A DNA stretch of 64,000 bases, taken from NCBI RefSeq assembly GCF_005517195.1, contig NZ_CP040244.1, positions 62,001 through 126,000 on the forward strand, read 5' to 3'. This DNA is from Streptomyces vilmorinianum. Its GTDB lineage: Bacteria > Actinomycetota > Actinomycetes > Streptomycetales > Streptomycetaceae. The position numbers and the translations under genes were made by a program. The notes beneath the pieces were generated by a model. The model worked only from the letters and a program-made list of their open reading frames with translations. It did not search any database and had not been told where the DNA came from. Positions 40,826 through 49,578 of this stretch are shown here, one piece after another (the first letter of the stretch is position 1; the number at the start of each line of letters is the position of its first letter).

Positions 40826-41556
40826 CGCTCGGCCGCCTGGCCGGACAGGAGCGAGTCGGCCTCGCTGCGTACGGTCTGGTCGACGACGGCGCCGTCCCGC
40901 AGGAAGACGACGCGGTCGGCCCAGGCGGCGAACCGCGGCTCGTGGGTGACCAGGACGCCTGCGGCGCCGGCGTCGCAGCGGGAGCGCAGCAGGGCGAGGA
41001 CGGACTCGCCGGTCTCGGAGTCCAGGGCGCCGGTGGGCTCGTCGGCGAGGACGAGGCGACGGTCGCCGACGAGGGCGCGGGCTATGGCCACGCGCTGCTG
41101 CTGGCCGCCGGACATCTCGTCGGGGAAGCGGTCGGCGAGGTGGCCCAGCTCCATCTCCTCCAGTGCGGCGAGGGCTTCGCCGCGCGCCTTGCGGGCGGAG
41201 GTGCCGTCCAGCTCGCGGGGCAGGGCCACGTTCTCGGCCGCGGTGAGGGCGGGGATGAGGTTGTAGTCCTGGAAGACGTAACCGATGCTGCGGCGGCGCA
41301 GGGCCGCGAGGGCCTTGCGGCCGGCGGTGGTGATGTCGGTGCCCTCGACGATCACCCGGCCGGAGGTGGGGGTGTCGAGGCCGCCCGCGATGGTGAGCAG
41401 GGTGGACTTGCCCGAGCCGGACGGGCCCATGACGGCGACGAGTTCACCGGGGAAGACATCGAGGTCGATGCCGCGCAGGGCGTGCACCTCGGTGGCGCCG
41501 GAGCCGTGGACACGGGTCAGGTTCTGCAGTTGCAGCACGGGCTGCTGTGTGGACAT
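40822..41556 (-). CDS. ABC transporter ATP-binding protein (LolD/MacB type)
   Basis: A 244-residue ATPase that powers the adjoining permease. Walker A is GPSGSGKST (44-52), the Q-loop is in VFQDYNL, the signature is MSGGQQQRVAIARAL, Walker B is LVLADEP and the H-loop is VLVTHEP. ATG 41556 has GGGGGAC upstream. The spacing to padR (160 bp) leaves room for a promoter, and an inverted repeat at 41595-41611 could be a regulatory site. Confidence 0.94.
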   Translation of the reverse strand: MSTQQPVLQLQNLTRVHGSGATEVHALRGIDLDVFPGELVAVMGPSGSGKSTLLTIAGGLDTPTSGRVIVEGTDITTAGRKALAALRRRSIGYVFQDYNLIPALTAAENVALPRELDGTSARKARGEALAALEEMELGHLADRFPDEMSGGQQQRVAIARALVGDRRLVLADEPTGALDSETGESVLALLRSRCDAGAAGVLVTHEPRFAAWADRVVFLRDGAVVDQTVRSEADSLLSGQAAER

Positions 41557-41594
41557 GGAGGGGTCCCCCTTGGGCGTACGCCGATGGACCGTCG

Positions 41595-41611
41595 CGTGAC
41601 GGACGGTCACG
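41595..41611. promoter_or_regulatory. Inverted repeat before ABC operon
   Basis: CGTGAC-GGACG-GTCACG is a perfect 6-bp inverted repeat 39 bp before the ATPase start. It differs from the padR operator, so the binding protein is unknown. The rest of the 160-bp gap is GT-rich. Confidence 0.35.
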
Positions 41612-41716
41612 TGCGGTGTCGTACGGAGCGGTTGAGAAGTGGTGCTGGTCGTGCGGGTCGTGCGGGTGGTGTGTGTGGTGTGCGGTGCGGGTGGTGCGGT
41701 AGGTGGGGCCGCGGCG

Positions 41717-42349
41717 TCAGGACAGCGGCGCGGGGCGCGCGTCCTCCTGGGTCGCCGGGGCGACGCTCGTGGGAGGCGGTGCGGCGGGCGGGGAGGCGGG
41801 GGCGGTGCCCGAGAGCCGGATCAGCCGGGCTTCGCAGTGGTCCAGCCAGCGGGCCTCGGCCTCGGTCTGGAAGATCAGCTGCTCCAGGACGAGGAGCCAG
41901 GCCACGTCGTCGCGTTCCCTGGACTCGCCGCGCTCGAGGGCGGCGAGCGCCTGGGCCTTGAGCCGGGTGTAGTCCTGCATCGCCTTCACGGTGTGGCGGC
42001 GCTGCGACTGGATGACGGCGCGGATGTCGACGCCGGGCGCGCCGACGGCCATGGCGAGCTTGATGGCGAGCTCGTCGCGGGCCGGGCTGGTGCGGTCCAC
42101 GGGCTTCTCGAACCAGTTCCTGAGCTCCGCGCGGCCGCTGTCGGTGATCGCGTAGAGCGCGTGGCCCGCCTCGTCCTCGCCGCCCTGCGCGACCATGCCG
42201 TCCCGTTCGAGACGGTTGAGGGTCGTGTAGACCTGCCCGACGTTGAGGGGCCAGGTGGAGCCCGTGCGGGACTCGAACTCCGTACGGAGCTGCGAGCCGT
42301 AGCGGGGCCCGCGTTCGAGGAGGGCGAGAAGCCCGTGGCGGATCGACAT
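41717..42349 (-). CDS. PadR-family regulator
   Basis: A 210-residue PadR repressor. The winged helix (MSIRHGLLALLERGPRYGSQLR, then LNVGQVYTTLNRLERDGMV) is followed by a Vir-C-like helical domain (residues about 95-180) and a Pro/Ala-rich tail. It lies upstream of, and on the same strand as, the ABC exporter, a common pairing in which the regulator senses a drug or peptide. ATG 42349 lies in a 26-bp near-perfect palindrome, so it should repress itself. Confidence 0.92.
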   Translation of the reverse strand: MSIRHGLLALLERGPRYGSQLRTEFESRTGSTWPLNVGQVYTTLNRLERDGMVAQGGEDEAGHALYAITDSGRAELRNWFEKPVDRTSPARDELAIKLAMAVGAPGVDIRAVIQSQRRHTVKAMQDYTRLKAQALAALERGESRERDDVAWLLVLEQLIFQTEAEARWLDHCEARLIRLSGTAPASPPAAPPPTSVAPATQEDARPAPLS

Positions 42350-42372
42350 ACTCAGTATGTATACCGAGTATG
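42347..42372. promoter_or_regulatory. PadR autoregulatory operator
   Basis: An almost perfect 26-bp palindrome with CATACT and AGTATG ends and a TATGTATAC core overlaps the padR start codon. ATAC/GTAT-rich palindromes are typical PadR targets. The region is AT-rich against its GC-rich surroundings. Confidence 0.8.
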
Positions 42373-42455
42373 TCGGCGCCGACAAGCGACCTGAGTCGGA
42401 ACCTCCGCGTCCGTCTCAAGGGGGACACGGGGCGGTGTGCGGGGTGCCGCGGCCG

Positions 42456-43184
42456 TCAGCGGCGCCGCATCCGGACCCCGAGGAAACCGATCCCGAGGCC
42501 CATCAGTGCGAGCCCCGCGCCCAGGGTGAGGGCGGGAATCTGCCGGTCAGCGCTGGTGCCGGCGGCCCGCTGGCTGATCCGGGGAGCGGCGGCGGGCACG
42601 GTCGCGGGCGACGGCCCGGTCGCCGTGGGCTCCGTCTCGGGTGCGACGTCGAGCGCCTCCTCGTCCGCGTCCGCCTCGGCGGAGGGCGTGTCGGCTGTTG
42701 CAGTTTTGGTACGTGACGGGGCGGGCGAGGCGGCGGAACTGCTCGGCGTCGTGGACGAGGCGGGCCGCCCGGGCCGTTCACGCCCCTCGCCGGCCGGCCG
42801 CCCCGCGAGGGAGCCGGACGGGCTGGGGACGGCGGCCTCCGAGGCCGTGGCCGCGGGGTGGCCGGAAGCGCCGTGGGAGCCCCTCCCGGCGCCCTTCGTC
42901 GACGAAGCCGACGAAGACGATGAAGACGACGAAGGGGACGGCTCGGCCGGGGCGGGCGGCCTGCCCGCCGAGGAGGTCGCCGAGGAGGTCGCCGAGGAGG
43001 TCGACGAGGAGGAGGGCGAGGGCGCGGCCGACGCGGAGGGCGGAGGCGCCGAGGCGGTCGGGCTCGCCGTCGGCCCTCTCTCGGCCCCGTACGCGACGGG
43101 TGCGGCACCCACCACCAGACAGCACGCGAACACCGGGCCGATCGCCCGCGTCCGCGTCCGCGCGCAGCGGTGTCCTGGAGTCAC
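42456..43184 (-). CDS. Ser/Pro/Ala-rich secreted or surface protein
   Basis: A 242-residue protein of unknown function. GTG 43184 follows a GGAGGGGG ribosome site. A signal peptide (about 1-34, IGPVFACCLVVGAAPVAYGA) leads to a long low-complexity Ser/Pro/Ala/Thr region (about 40-205) with runs of Ser. A C-terminal hydrophobic segment ending in Arg residues (LGAGLALMGLGIGFLGVRMRRR) should hold it in the membrane. There is no LPXTG or LAXTG motif before that segment. Such a rod-like region can span the cell wall. It lies between padR and a Ser/Thr kinase gene on the same strand. Confidence 0.75.
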   Translation of the reverse strand: MTPGHRCARTRTRAIGPVFACCLVVGAAPVAYGAERGPTASPTASAPPPSASAAPSPSSSSTSSATSSATSSAGRPPAPAEPSPSSSSSSSSASSTKGAGRGSHGASGHPAATASEAAVPSPSGSLAGRPAGEGRERPGRPASSTTPSSSAASPAPSRTKTATADTPSAEADADEEALDVAPETEPTATGPSPATVPAAAPRISQRAAGTSADRQIPALTLGAGLALMGLGIGFLGVRMRRR

Positions 43185-43330
43185 CGGGTGACCCCCTCCC
43201 GTACCGAGCAACCGAGCCGCCGATGTCTTGGACTCAGCGTCACATGTCGGGGCATATCCGGCACCCGGGGCACCGGCACCCGGGGCACCGGTGCCGGGAG
43301 TGGGGCGCACCGGCCCGGTCCCGCCCGGTG

Positions 43331-44959
43331 CTACTGCGGCGGGTTGCCCGTCGAGATCTTGAGCGTGAACTCGGCGCCGTCCTTGTCGACGTCCTCACCG
43401 ACCGGCGGGTACTGCTCCAGGACGGTGCCCTCGCCGTACGTGTTCTCGTCCACCGGGGTCTGCGTCGTGATCTTCCAGCCCGCGGCCTGGACGCACTCCT
43501 TCACCGAGGTGATGTTCTTGTACGTGAAGTTCGGGACCTCGAACTTCGACGGGTCGTCGTCCGACTCCCGCGGCTCGGTGCACTTCTTCGTCTCGATGGT
43601 CTTGGAGAGGTCCGGACCCCTGTGACCCGGGACCGCCGTCTCGGTCTGGCCCGACCCGCCCGCGGCCCCGGTCGGGTCCTCGTCCTTGTCGAGCGAGATC
43701 GCCGTGATCACACCGCCGATCGCGACCAGCACCACGACGATCGCCCCCACGACCACCGGCATGTTCCGCTTCGACCCACCGCTCGTCGTCGCCACCGACG
43801 ACTGCTGCGGCTGCTGCGGCTGCATCGTGTACGGACCGGGCGTGGGCGTCTGGTAGACCGGCGCCGGAGGCGGGGTCGGGGCCTGCTGCGGGTAGCCGTA
43901 GGAAGGGGCCGGCGTCGGGGGACCGTACGGACCCGGCTGCGGCGTGTGCGGCTGGTACGGCTGCTGCACCCCGTGCGTCGCGGGCGGCGGGGTCTGGCCG
44001 ACCGGCGGGAAGACCGCCGAGCCCACCCCCGAGCCGCTGCTGACCGGACCGCCCGACACGATCACCGGCGCGCCCGTCTGGCCCGCCGACAGCACCCGCA
44101 GGCACTCGTCCTGCATCGCGGCCGCGCTCGGAAAACGCTCGTTCGGGTTCTTCTTGAGCGCGCGGGCGACGAGCGCGTCCATCCCCGGGGTCACCGAGCG
44201 GTTGATGGAGGACGGCGCGACCGGCTCCTCCTGGACATGTGCGTACGCGATGGCCAGCGGCGAGTCCGCGTCGAACGGCAGCCGGCCCGTCAGGAGCTGG
44301 AAGAGCATGATGCCGACCGAGTACAGGTCGGAGCGGGCGTCCACCGCGCGGCCCAGGGCCTGCTCGGGGGAGAGGTACTGCGGGGTGCCGACGACCATGC
44401 CGGTCTGCGTCATCGACGTGACACCGGACTGCATGGCGCGCGCGATGCCGAAGTCCATGACCTTGACCACGCCGCGCTTGGTCATCATCACGTTGCCCGG
44501 CTTGATGTCCCGGTGGACCAGGCCCATTTCATGGCTGGTCTCGAGCGCGGCCAGCACATCGGCCGTCACCTTCAGCGCCTTGTCGGCCGGCATCGCGCCG
44601 AACTGCCGTACGTCGGAGGCGAGAACCGAGCCGAGCGGCTGGCCCTCCACGTACTCCATGACGATGTACGGCATGACGGCGCCGTCGAGGGTGTCCTCGC
44701 CGGTGTCGAAGACCGAGACGATGTTGGTGTGCGACAGCTTCGCGACCGCCTGCGCCTCGCGCCGGAACCGCTCGCGGAACGACTGTTCCCGGCCGAGCTC
44801 CGTGTGCAGCGTCTTGATGGCGACCTGCCGGTCGAGCGCGCTGTCGTAGGCGAGGTAGACGGAGGCCATGCCGCCTTCGCCGAGCAGGTCGCGAAGCTGG
44901 TACCGGCCGTTCGCGACCGAACCGCCCGCATAGCGGCCCTGTGCGCCGTCCTGGCTCAT
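43331..44959 (-). CDS. Membrane Ser/Thr protein kinase with one PASTA-like domain
   Basis: A 542-residue kinase. The catalytic domain is at about 20-285, with GEGGMASVYLA, Lys49, HRD Asp151 and DFG. A Pro/Gln/Tyr-rich linker (about 300-410) leads to a membrane segment (MPVVVGAIVVVLVAIGGVITAI) and a single outer PASTA-like domain (VPNFTYKNITSVKECVQAAGW to the end). ATG 44959 begins MSQDGAQGRY. It is divergent from a second kinase, and the kinase domains are close paralogues. A single PASTA-like repeat, not four, separates it from PknB. Confidence 0.93.
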   Translation of the reverse strand: MSQDGAQGRYAGGSVANGRYQLRDLLGEGGMASVYLAYDSALDRQVAIKTLHTELGREQSFRERFRREAQAVAKLSHTNIVSVFDTGEDTLDGAVMPYIVMEYVEGQPLGSVLASDVRQFGAMPADKALKVTADVLAALETSHEMGLVHRDIKPGNVMMTKRGVVKVMDFGIARAMQSGVTSMTQTGMVVGTPQYLSPEQALGRAVDARSDLYSVGIMLFQLLTGRLPFDADSPLAIAYAHVQEEPVAPSSINRSVTPGMDALVARALKKNPNERFPSAAAMQDECLRVLSAGQTGAPVIVSGGPVSSGSGVGSAVFPPVGQTPPPATHGVQQPYQPHTPQPGPYGPPTPAPSYGYPQQAPTPPPAPVYQTPTPGPYTMQPQQPQQSSVATTSGGSKRNMPVVVGAIVVVLVAIGGVITAISLDKDEDPTGAAGGSGQTETAVPGHRGPDLSKTIETKKCTEPRESDDDPSKFEVPNFTYKNITSVKECVQAAGWKITTQTPVDENTYGEGTVLEQYPPVGEDVDKDGAEFTLKISTGNPPQ

Positions 44960-45230
44960 TCGTGCTCCCCCTACGCGCGCGTGGCGGCGCTGATTCCGGA
45001 ATTTCCTGGCCAAGTCTGCCCCAGGGCAGTGACACGTCAAGCCAGGTGCCCGTTCCGTGACCCTCCGCGTAAGAAGCGTCTCGCAAGCGTTACAGGAACT
45101 GCCTGGAATTTGCACAGGCGTACGCGGTCGGGGTTGGATGGCCGGTCCATCTCGGACCGTGATGTCGGACGAAGCCTGTAGCGTGACGGCGGTACGGCAC
45201 CACACGATAGACACATGACGGCGAGGACTG

Positions 45231-46880
45231 ATGGCACCCGAATCCGAAGCGGGCGGCGGCGGCCTGTCGGGCGCCGCTGCGGAGTCCTGGGGCGTCGGCG
45301 GAGTGGTCGGTGACGGACGGTACCGGCTGACGCACCGTCTGGGACGCGGCGGCATGGCCGAGGTGTTCGCCGCCGAGGACGTCCGCCTGGGCCGCACGGT
45401 CGCCGTCAAGCTGCTCCGCTCCGACCTCGCCGAGGACCCGGTCTCCAAGGCCCGCTTCACGCGCGAGGCGCAGTCGGTCGCCGGGCTCAACCACCACGCC
45501 ATCGTGGCGGTGTACGACTCCGGCGAGGACGTCGTGGGCGACCACTCCGTCCCGTACATCGTGATGGAGCTGGTCGAGGGCCGCACCATCCGCGACCTGC
45601 TGATCAGCGCGGAGGCGCCGGGCCCGGAGCAGGCCCTGATCATCGTCTCGGGCGTCCTGGAGGCGCTCGCGTACTCGCACCAGCACGGCATCGTGCACCG
45701 CGACATCAAGCCCGCGAACGTCATCATCACGCACACCGGCGCGGTGAAGGTGATGGACTTCGGCATCGCGCGCGCCCTGCACGGCGCGCAGTCGACGATG
45801 ACCCAGACCGGCATGGTCATGGGCACGCCGCAGTACCTCTCCCCCGAACAGGCGCTCGGCAAGGCCGTGGACCACCGTTCCGACCTGTACGCCACGGGCT
45901 GCCTGCTGTACGAACTGCTCGCGCTGCGGCCCCCGTTCACCGGTGAGACCCCGCTCTCGGTGGTCTACCAGCATGTCCAGGACGCCCCGGTCCCGCCGTC
46001 CGAGGTCGCGCACGCGGCGCCGCCGGAGCTCGACGGTCTGGTGATGCGCTCGCTGGCGAAGGACCCGGACGACCGGTTCCAGAGCGCCGAGGAGATGCGC
46101 GGGCTGATCCAGTACGGCCTGCAGATGCTGCAGCAGCAGGGCGCCCACACGGGCACGTGGAACACCGGTCCCGTGGAGGTCCACGAGGGCGGCCACACCC
46201 CGGCAGGCGGCGTCGGCGCCACGTCGGTCATGGGGCATCCGATGCACCACGAGACCGCGCAGGGCCCGATCCTTCCGCCGAGGAACCCCGACGACGGAGC
46301 GGCCGGCGGGGTCGGCGGGTACGACGGCGGCTACGGCGGTCACGGCAGCCACAACGGCTACGGGCAGGGCGGCGGCGGCAGGGGCGGCCGCGGCAAGGTG
46401 CTGCTGTTCCTGGCGCTCGCGCTGATCGCGATCGTGGCGGGCGTGGCGTACGCGCTCGACAAGGCCGCCGACAACAGCGGGACGAAGAATCCGCCGGCGG
46501 TCACGAACTCGCCGTCCGCGTCCCAGGAGTCGCCGGCGCCCTCCCAGGAGACGCCCTCGCAGGAGACGCACGAGCCCGACACCTCGACGGGCGGGGACCA
46601 GGACACCTGGACGACGCCGTCGTACACCCCCTCGCAGACGCCGTCCCAGACGCCGTCGCAGACCCCGTCGGACAAGCCGTCGAGCCCGACCACGCCGTCG
46701 ACGAAGCCGTCGCAGCCGCCGACGGATCCGACGGACGGCGGTACGGACACCGAGGGCACCACTGAGGGCAGCACCAACGCGGGCACGACGACGGGCAACA
46801 CCAACGCGGGCACGACGACGGGCACGTCCACCGGTACGACCGCGGGTACCACCGACGGCGGTACCGGCACCGGGAACTGA
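45231..46880 (+). CDS. Membrane Ser/Thr protein kinase with Ser/Thr/Pro-rich outer tail
   Basis: A 549-residue kinase. The catalytic domain is at about 31-295, with GRGGMAEVFAAED, Lys60, HRD Asp158 and DFG. A Gly/His-rich linker is followed by a membrane segment (VLLFLALALIAIVAGVAYAL). The outer part is low-complexity: TPSQ repeats, then TTGNTNAGTTTG repeats, with no PASTA or sensor fold. That region could be glycosylated and cross the wall. It is divergent from the PASTA-like kinase, with 271 bp between the two starts. Confidence 0.92.
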   Translation: MAPESEAGGGGLSGAAAESWGVGGVVGDGRYRLTHRLGRGGMAEVFAAEDVRLGRTVAVKLLRSDLAEDPVSKARFTREAQSVAGLNHHAIVAVYDSGEDVVGDHSVPYIVMELVEGRTIRDLLISAEAPGPEQALIIVSGVLEALAYSHQHGIVHRDIKPANVIITHTGAVKVMDFGIARALHGAQSTMTQTGMVMGTPQYLSPEQALGKAVDHRSDLYATGCLLYELLALRPPFTGETPLSVVYQHVQDAPVPPSEVAHAAPPELDGLVMRSLAKDPDDRFQSAEEMRGLIQYGLQMLQQQGAHTGTWNTGPVEVHEGGHTPAGGVGATSVMGHPMHHETAQGPILPPRNPDDGAAGGVGGYDGGYGGHGSHNGYGQGGGGRGGRGKVLLFLALALIAIVAGVAYALDKAADNSGTKNPPAVTNSPSASQESPAPSQETPSQETHEPDTSTGGDQDTWTTPSYTPSQTPSQTPSQTPSDKPSSPTTPSTKPSQPPTDPTDGGTDTEGTTEGSTNAGTTTGNTNAGTTTGTSTGTTAGTTDGGTGTGN

Positions 46881-46892
46881 CACCCCGTCCCC

Positions 46893-47921
46893 TCATCCCG
46901 CGAACGCGTCGCGTACCGCCTCGTATTCGCGGGTCCACCACACCGCCAGGGCCGACGCCGCAGGGAACTGCGGGTCGGCCCTTCGGTCGTGGAGCTGGTA
47001 GCGCCAGCGCAGTATCCAGAAGTCGTTGAGCCGCTCCCACCACACCCGGTGCACCGCCGACGCCAGCTCCGCCCCGTCCGCGCCCGCCGCCCGGCGGTAG
47101 GCGCGCGCGTAGGCCCGTACCTTCCCGAGCGCCAACTCGCCCGCTGGCCGTACGAAGAAGATGGCGGCGGCCCTGACCGCCTCCTCGGCCCGCGGCTGGA
47201 CGCCCAGGCGGTCCCAGTCGACGATCGCGGCCGGTTCCGCGCCCCGGTAGAGCAGGTTGAGCGGGTGGAAGTCGCCGTGCACCCAGCCGGCCGCCGCGGC
47301 GGGCGGGGGGCGGCGGTGGGCGTGCTCGGCGAGGAGCACCCGGCGTTCGAGCAGCCGGTGCACGGCCAGCTCGTCGAAGCCGGTGCGGGGGCGGCGGGCG
47401 CGGGCGAGGCGGAGCAACTCGTCGATGAGGCGAAAGGTGTCCTCGGGGCGCGCGCTCTCGTGCTCCGCGCCGGGGGGCGGGGACTCCATCACCTGCTCCA
47501 GGCAGGTGTGGACGTGCCCGAGGAGCGCGCCCAGGCGCCGCGATCCGCCGGCGGAGAGCTGGGCGCCGTCGCGGTGGCGGCCGTCGATCCAGGGGTGCAG
47601 GGCGTAGCAGCGGCCGCCGATCACGGCGACGGTGCGGCCGGCGGAGTCGGCGAGGGGCGGGGCGACGGGCAGGCCGAGGGCGTGCAGGCGCTGGGTGGCG
47701 CGGTGCTGGCGGCTGATGGTGTCCCGGTCGGCGGTCGGGGCGTCGAGGTGCTGCTTGAGGAAGTAGGCGCCGCGGGTGGTGGCGAGGCGGTAGCCGCGGT
47801 TGAGGAGGCCCTGGGTGACGGGTTCGCAGGAGAGTGGCTCGCCGGCCTGCCGGTAGCGGCGCAGCAGGGCGCCGACGGGCGGGGTGGGCGCGAGCGCGAG
47901 CGGTTCAGATGAGCGCGGCAC
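46893..47921 (-). CDS. Aminoglycoside phosphotransferase-fold kinase
   Basis: A 342-residue APH-family phosphotransferase. It has the catalytic loop WVHGDFHPLNLLYRG (HGD at its heart), then the metal-binding VDWDRLG and an N-terminal ATP-binding part with GAYFLKQHL, where the Lys binds phosphate. Such genes act on small alcohols, sugars or antibiotics, and the substrate is not told by the sequence. GTG 47921 is the start. It faces the kinase gene 12 bp away and precedes no obvious partner. Confidence 0.88.
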   Translation of the reverse strand: MPRSSEPLALAPTPPVGALLRRYRQAGEPLSCEPVTQGLLNRGYRLATTRGAYFLKQHLDAPTADRDTISRQHRATQRLHALGLPVAPPLADSAGRTVAVIGGRCYALHPWIDGRHRDGAQLSAGGSRRLGALLGHVHTCLEQVMESPPPGAEHESARPEDTFRLIDELLRLARARRPRTGFDELAVHRLLERRVLLAEHAHRRPPPAAAAGWVHGDFHPLNLLYRGAEPAAIVDWDRLGVQPRAEEAVRAAAIFFVRPAGELALGKVRAYARAYRRAAGADGAELASAVHRVWWERLNDFWILRWRYQLHDRRADPQFPAASALAVWWTREYEAVRDAFAG

Positions 47922-47936
47922 TCGCCAGATGTTAGA

Positions 47937-48461
47937 TCACGCTACGTGGGGGAGTTGTCGCTCCCCGGTGCGCTCCCCGGTGCGCTCCCCGCTGTGCTCC
48001 CCGCTGTGCTCCCCGCTGTGCTCCGCGCCGGGGGCTGGGTCGGGAGCCGGGCTGTGGTCGACATCGGCGTCCAGGGTGTAGTCAAGCTGGTGCACGGTCA
48101 CGAACCGGGGCTCGATGCGCATGAAGACCGGGTCGAAGGGCTCCCCGTCCACGACCTGAGGCGCGGGGCCGAAGGCCGCCAGCTGTTCCTCGGTCGGCTC
48201 GACGACCTCCGCGGCCCCGGTGAACTGCACGGACCAGAGATTCTCGGCGCCGGAGTTGAGGTTGTCCGCGCCGTAGGCGACGACGCTGCCCGCGCAGGCC
48301 CGGTGGTATCCGAGGCCCCGGTGCATGCGGAGCAGGACGCGGCCGTCGTCCACGATGTGCCGGGCGGGCGCGACGAACGGCATCGCGCGCATGCTCGTCG
48401 CCACCCGGCCGTACGACACACGGTTCAGCAGCTCGATGGCGCGGATCTCCTCGGTGGACAT
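47937..48461 (-). CDS. Pyridoxamine 5'-phosphate oxidase-fold protein
   Basis: A 174-residue flavin-binding split-barrel protein. The core (MSTEEIRAIELLNRVSYGRVATSMRAMPFVAPARHIVDDGRVLLR) matches the small PNPOx-like proteins that bind FMN or F420. The C-terminal tail repeats GEHS/GERT, coded by a 12-bp unit (about 47955-48030), which may vary in number. ATG 48461 is chosen for homology. It lies next to a NarL-type regulator, a neighbourhood seen for the DevR-like regulator in Streptomyces, which hints at redox signalling. Confidence 0.85.
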   Translation of the reverse strand: MSTEEIRAIELLNRVSYGRVATSMRAMPFVAPARHIVDDGRVLLRMHRGLGYHRACAGSVVAYGADNLNSGAENLWSVQFTGAAEVVEPTEEQLAAFGPAPQVVDGEPFDPVFMRIEPRFVTVHQLDYTLDADVDHSPAPDPAPGAEHSGEHSGEHSGERTGERTGERQLPHVA

Positions 48462-48558
48462 GGCTTCCACTCTCCGCCACGGGCACTGTGCCGGAAAAGG
48501 GGCGCCTGCCCCGGTTCGGGGAGGACGTAGGTCCTGAATCGGGGCCGCCGGGCCGGGC

Positions 48559-49218
48559 TCAGTGCCGCTCGGCCTGCATGCGGGCCACGTACGCCGCGGC
48601 CTGCGAACGCCGCTCCATGCCCAGCTTCGACAGCAGGCTGGAGACATAGTTCTTGATCGTCTTCTCCGCGAGGTGGAGCCGCTCTCCAATGACCCGGTTG
48701 GTCAGTCCCTCGCCGATCAGATCCAGGATCTTGCGCTCCTGTTCCGTCAGGTTGGCGAGCTTGTCGTCACCCTTCGGGTTGTTTCCGTCGCGTAGACGTT
48801 CCAGAACGCGGGCGGTCGCGACCGGATCGAGCAGGGATTTGCCGGCGGCCACGTCCCGTACCGCCGAAAGGAGCTCATTGCCGCGGATGGCCTTGAGGAC
48901 ATATCCCGAGGCCCCGGCCATGATCGCGTCGAAGAGCGCCTCGTCGTCGGCGTACGAGGTCAGCATCAGGCACTTGATGTCCTCGTTCTGCGAACGGACC
49001 TCACGGCAGACCTCGACGCCGCTGCCGTCCGGCAGCCGGACGTCGAGCACGGCCACGTCGGGATGGGTCGCCGGGATCCTGACCAGGGCATCCGCCGCTG
49101 TTCCGGCCTCGCCGACCACCTCGATGTCGTCCTCGACGGAGAGCAGCTCGTGGACGCCGCGCCGCACGACCTCGTGGTCATCCAACAGAAATACACGGAT
49201 TTTTCCATCTTCGCGCAC
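48559..49218 (-). CDS. NarL/DevR-type orphan response regulator
   Basis: A 219-residue response regulator starting at GTG 49218. The receiver has DDH (13-15), the acceptor Asp59 in VAVLDVRLP and Lys109 in GYVLKAI. The LuxR-type helix-turn-helix is near the C-terminus (LTEQERKILDLIGEGLTNRVIGERLHL, then KTIKNYVSSLLSKLG). This fits the DevR/DosR type. There is no kinase gene next to it, so it is an orphan. From memory it corresponds to the SCO3818 regulator linked with antibiotic production in S. coelicolor. Confidence 0.93.
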   Translation of the reverse strand: MREDGKIRVFLLDDHEVVRRGVHELLSVEDDIEVVGEAGTAADALVRIPATHPDVAVLDVRLPDGSGVEVCREVRSQNEDIKCLMLTSYADDEALFDAIMAGASGYVLKAIRGNELLSAVRDVAAGKSLLDPVATARVLERLRDGNNPKGDDKLANLTEQERKILDLIGEGLTNRVIGERLHLAEKTIKNYVSSLLSKLGMERRSQAAAYVARMQAERH

Positions 49219-49578
49219 GGGGCCAGTCTCACATATTGGCTCTTCCCGTGCCCGGGGGTGGCGGGATAACGTGCCGGTGTTCCGGCGGCCCCGTGGCCGT
49301 TGCACCGCGCTGACCAGCTTCGTTCCCCCGTTACTCGATTTACTTGGAAATCCAAGCAAAATCGCAGGTCAATTGGGGTTTCGCAGGAATGCGGCGCACT
49401 GGGTAACGTGCCTATGACAGGGCGCTCGCCGGGGCACCTGTCACGCCTGACCCCGGCCGAGTCGCACCCACCCCGTGCGCGAGTACGGACAAGGCGAGCC
49501 TCCCCTTACCTAGCGGTAGGGGGGACCCCAGGCCTTTCCCGGCAACCCCGGGGGCCGGACCGACGGAGGAGCACGCAC
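49219..49578. other. Divergent promoter region, response regulator to bkdA2
   Basis: About 360 bp with no gene. It has an AT-richer stretch (49200-49240) before the regulator. A perfect inverted repeat CTTGGA-AA-TCCAAG lies at 49343-49356. A 9-bp stem hairpin (arms 49502-49510 and 49515-49523, with TAGC loop) lies about 55 bp before the bkdA2 start, and GGAGGA lies at 49565-49570. I cannot name the binding proteins. Confidence 0.6.

Noticed and set aside
38432-41266. A 944-codon plus-strand frame opposite the ABC permease and ATPase
   Set aside because: It is antisense to genes with clear membrane and Walker motifs, and its product is Gly/Arg/Glu shadow sequence.
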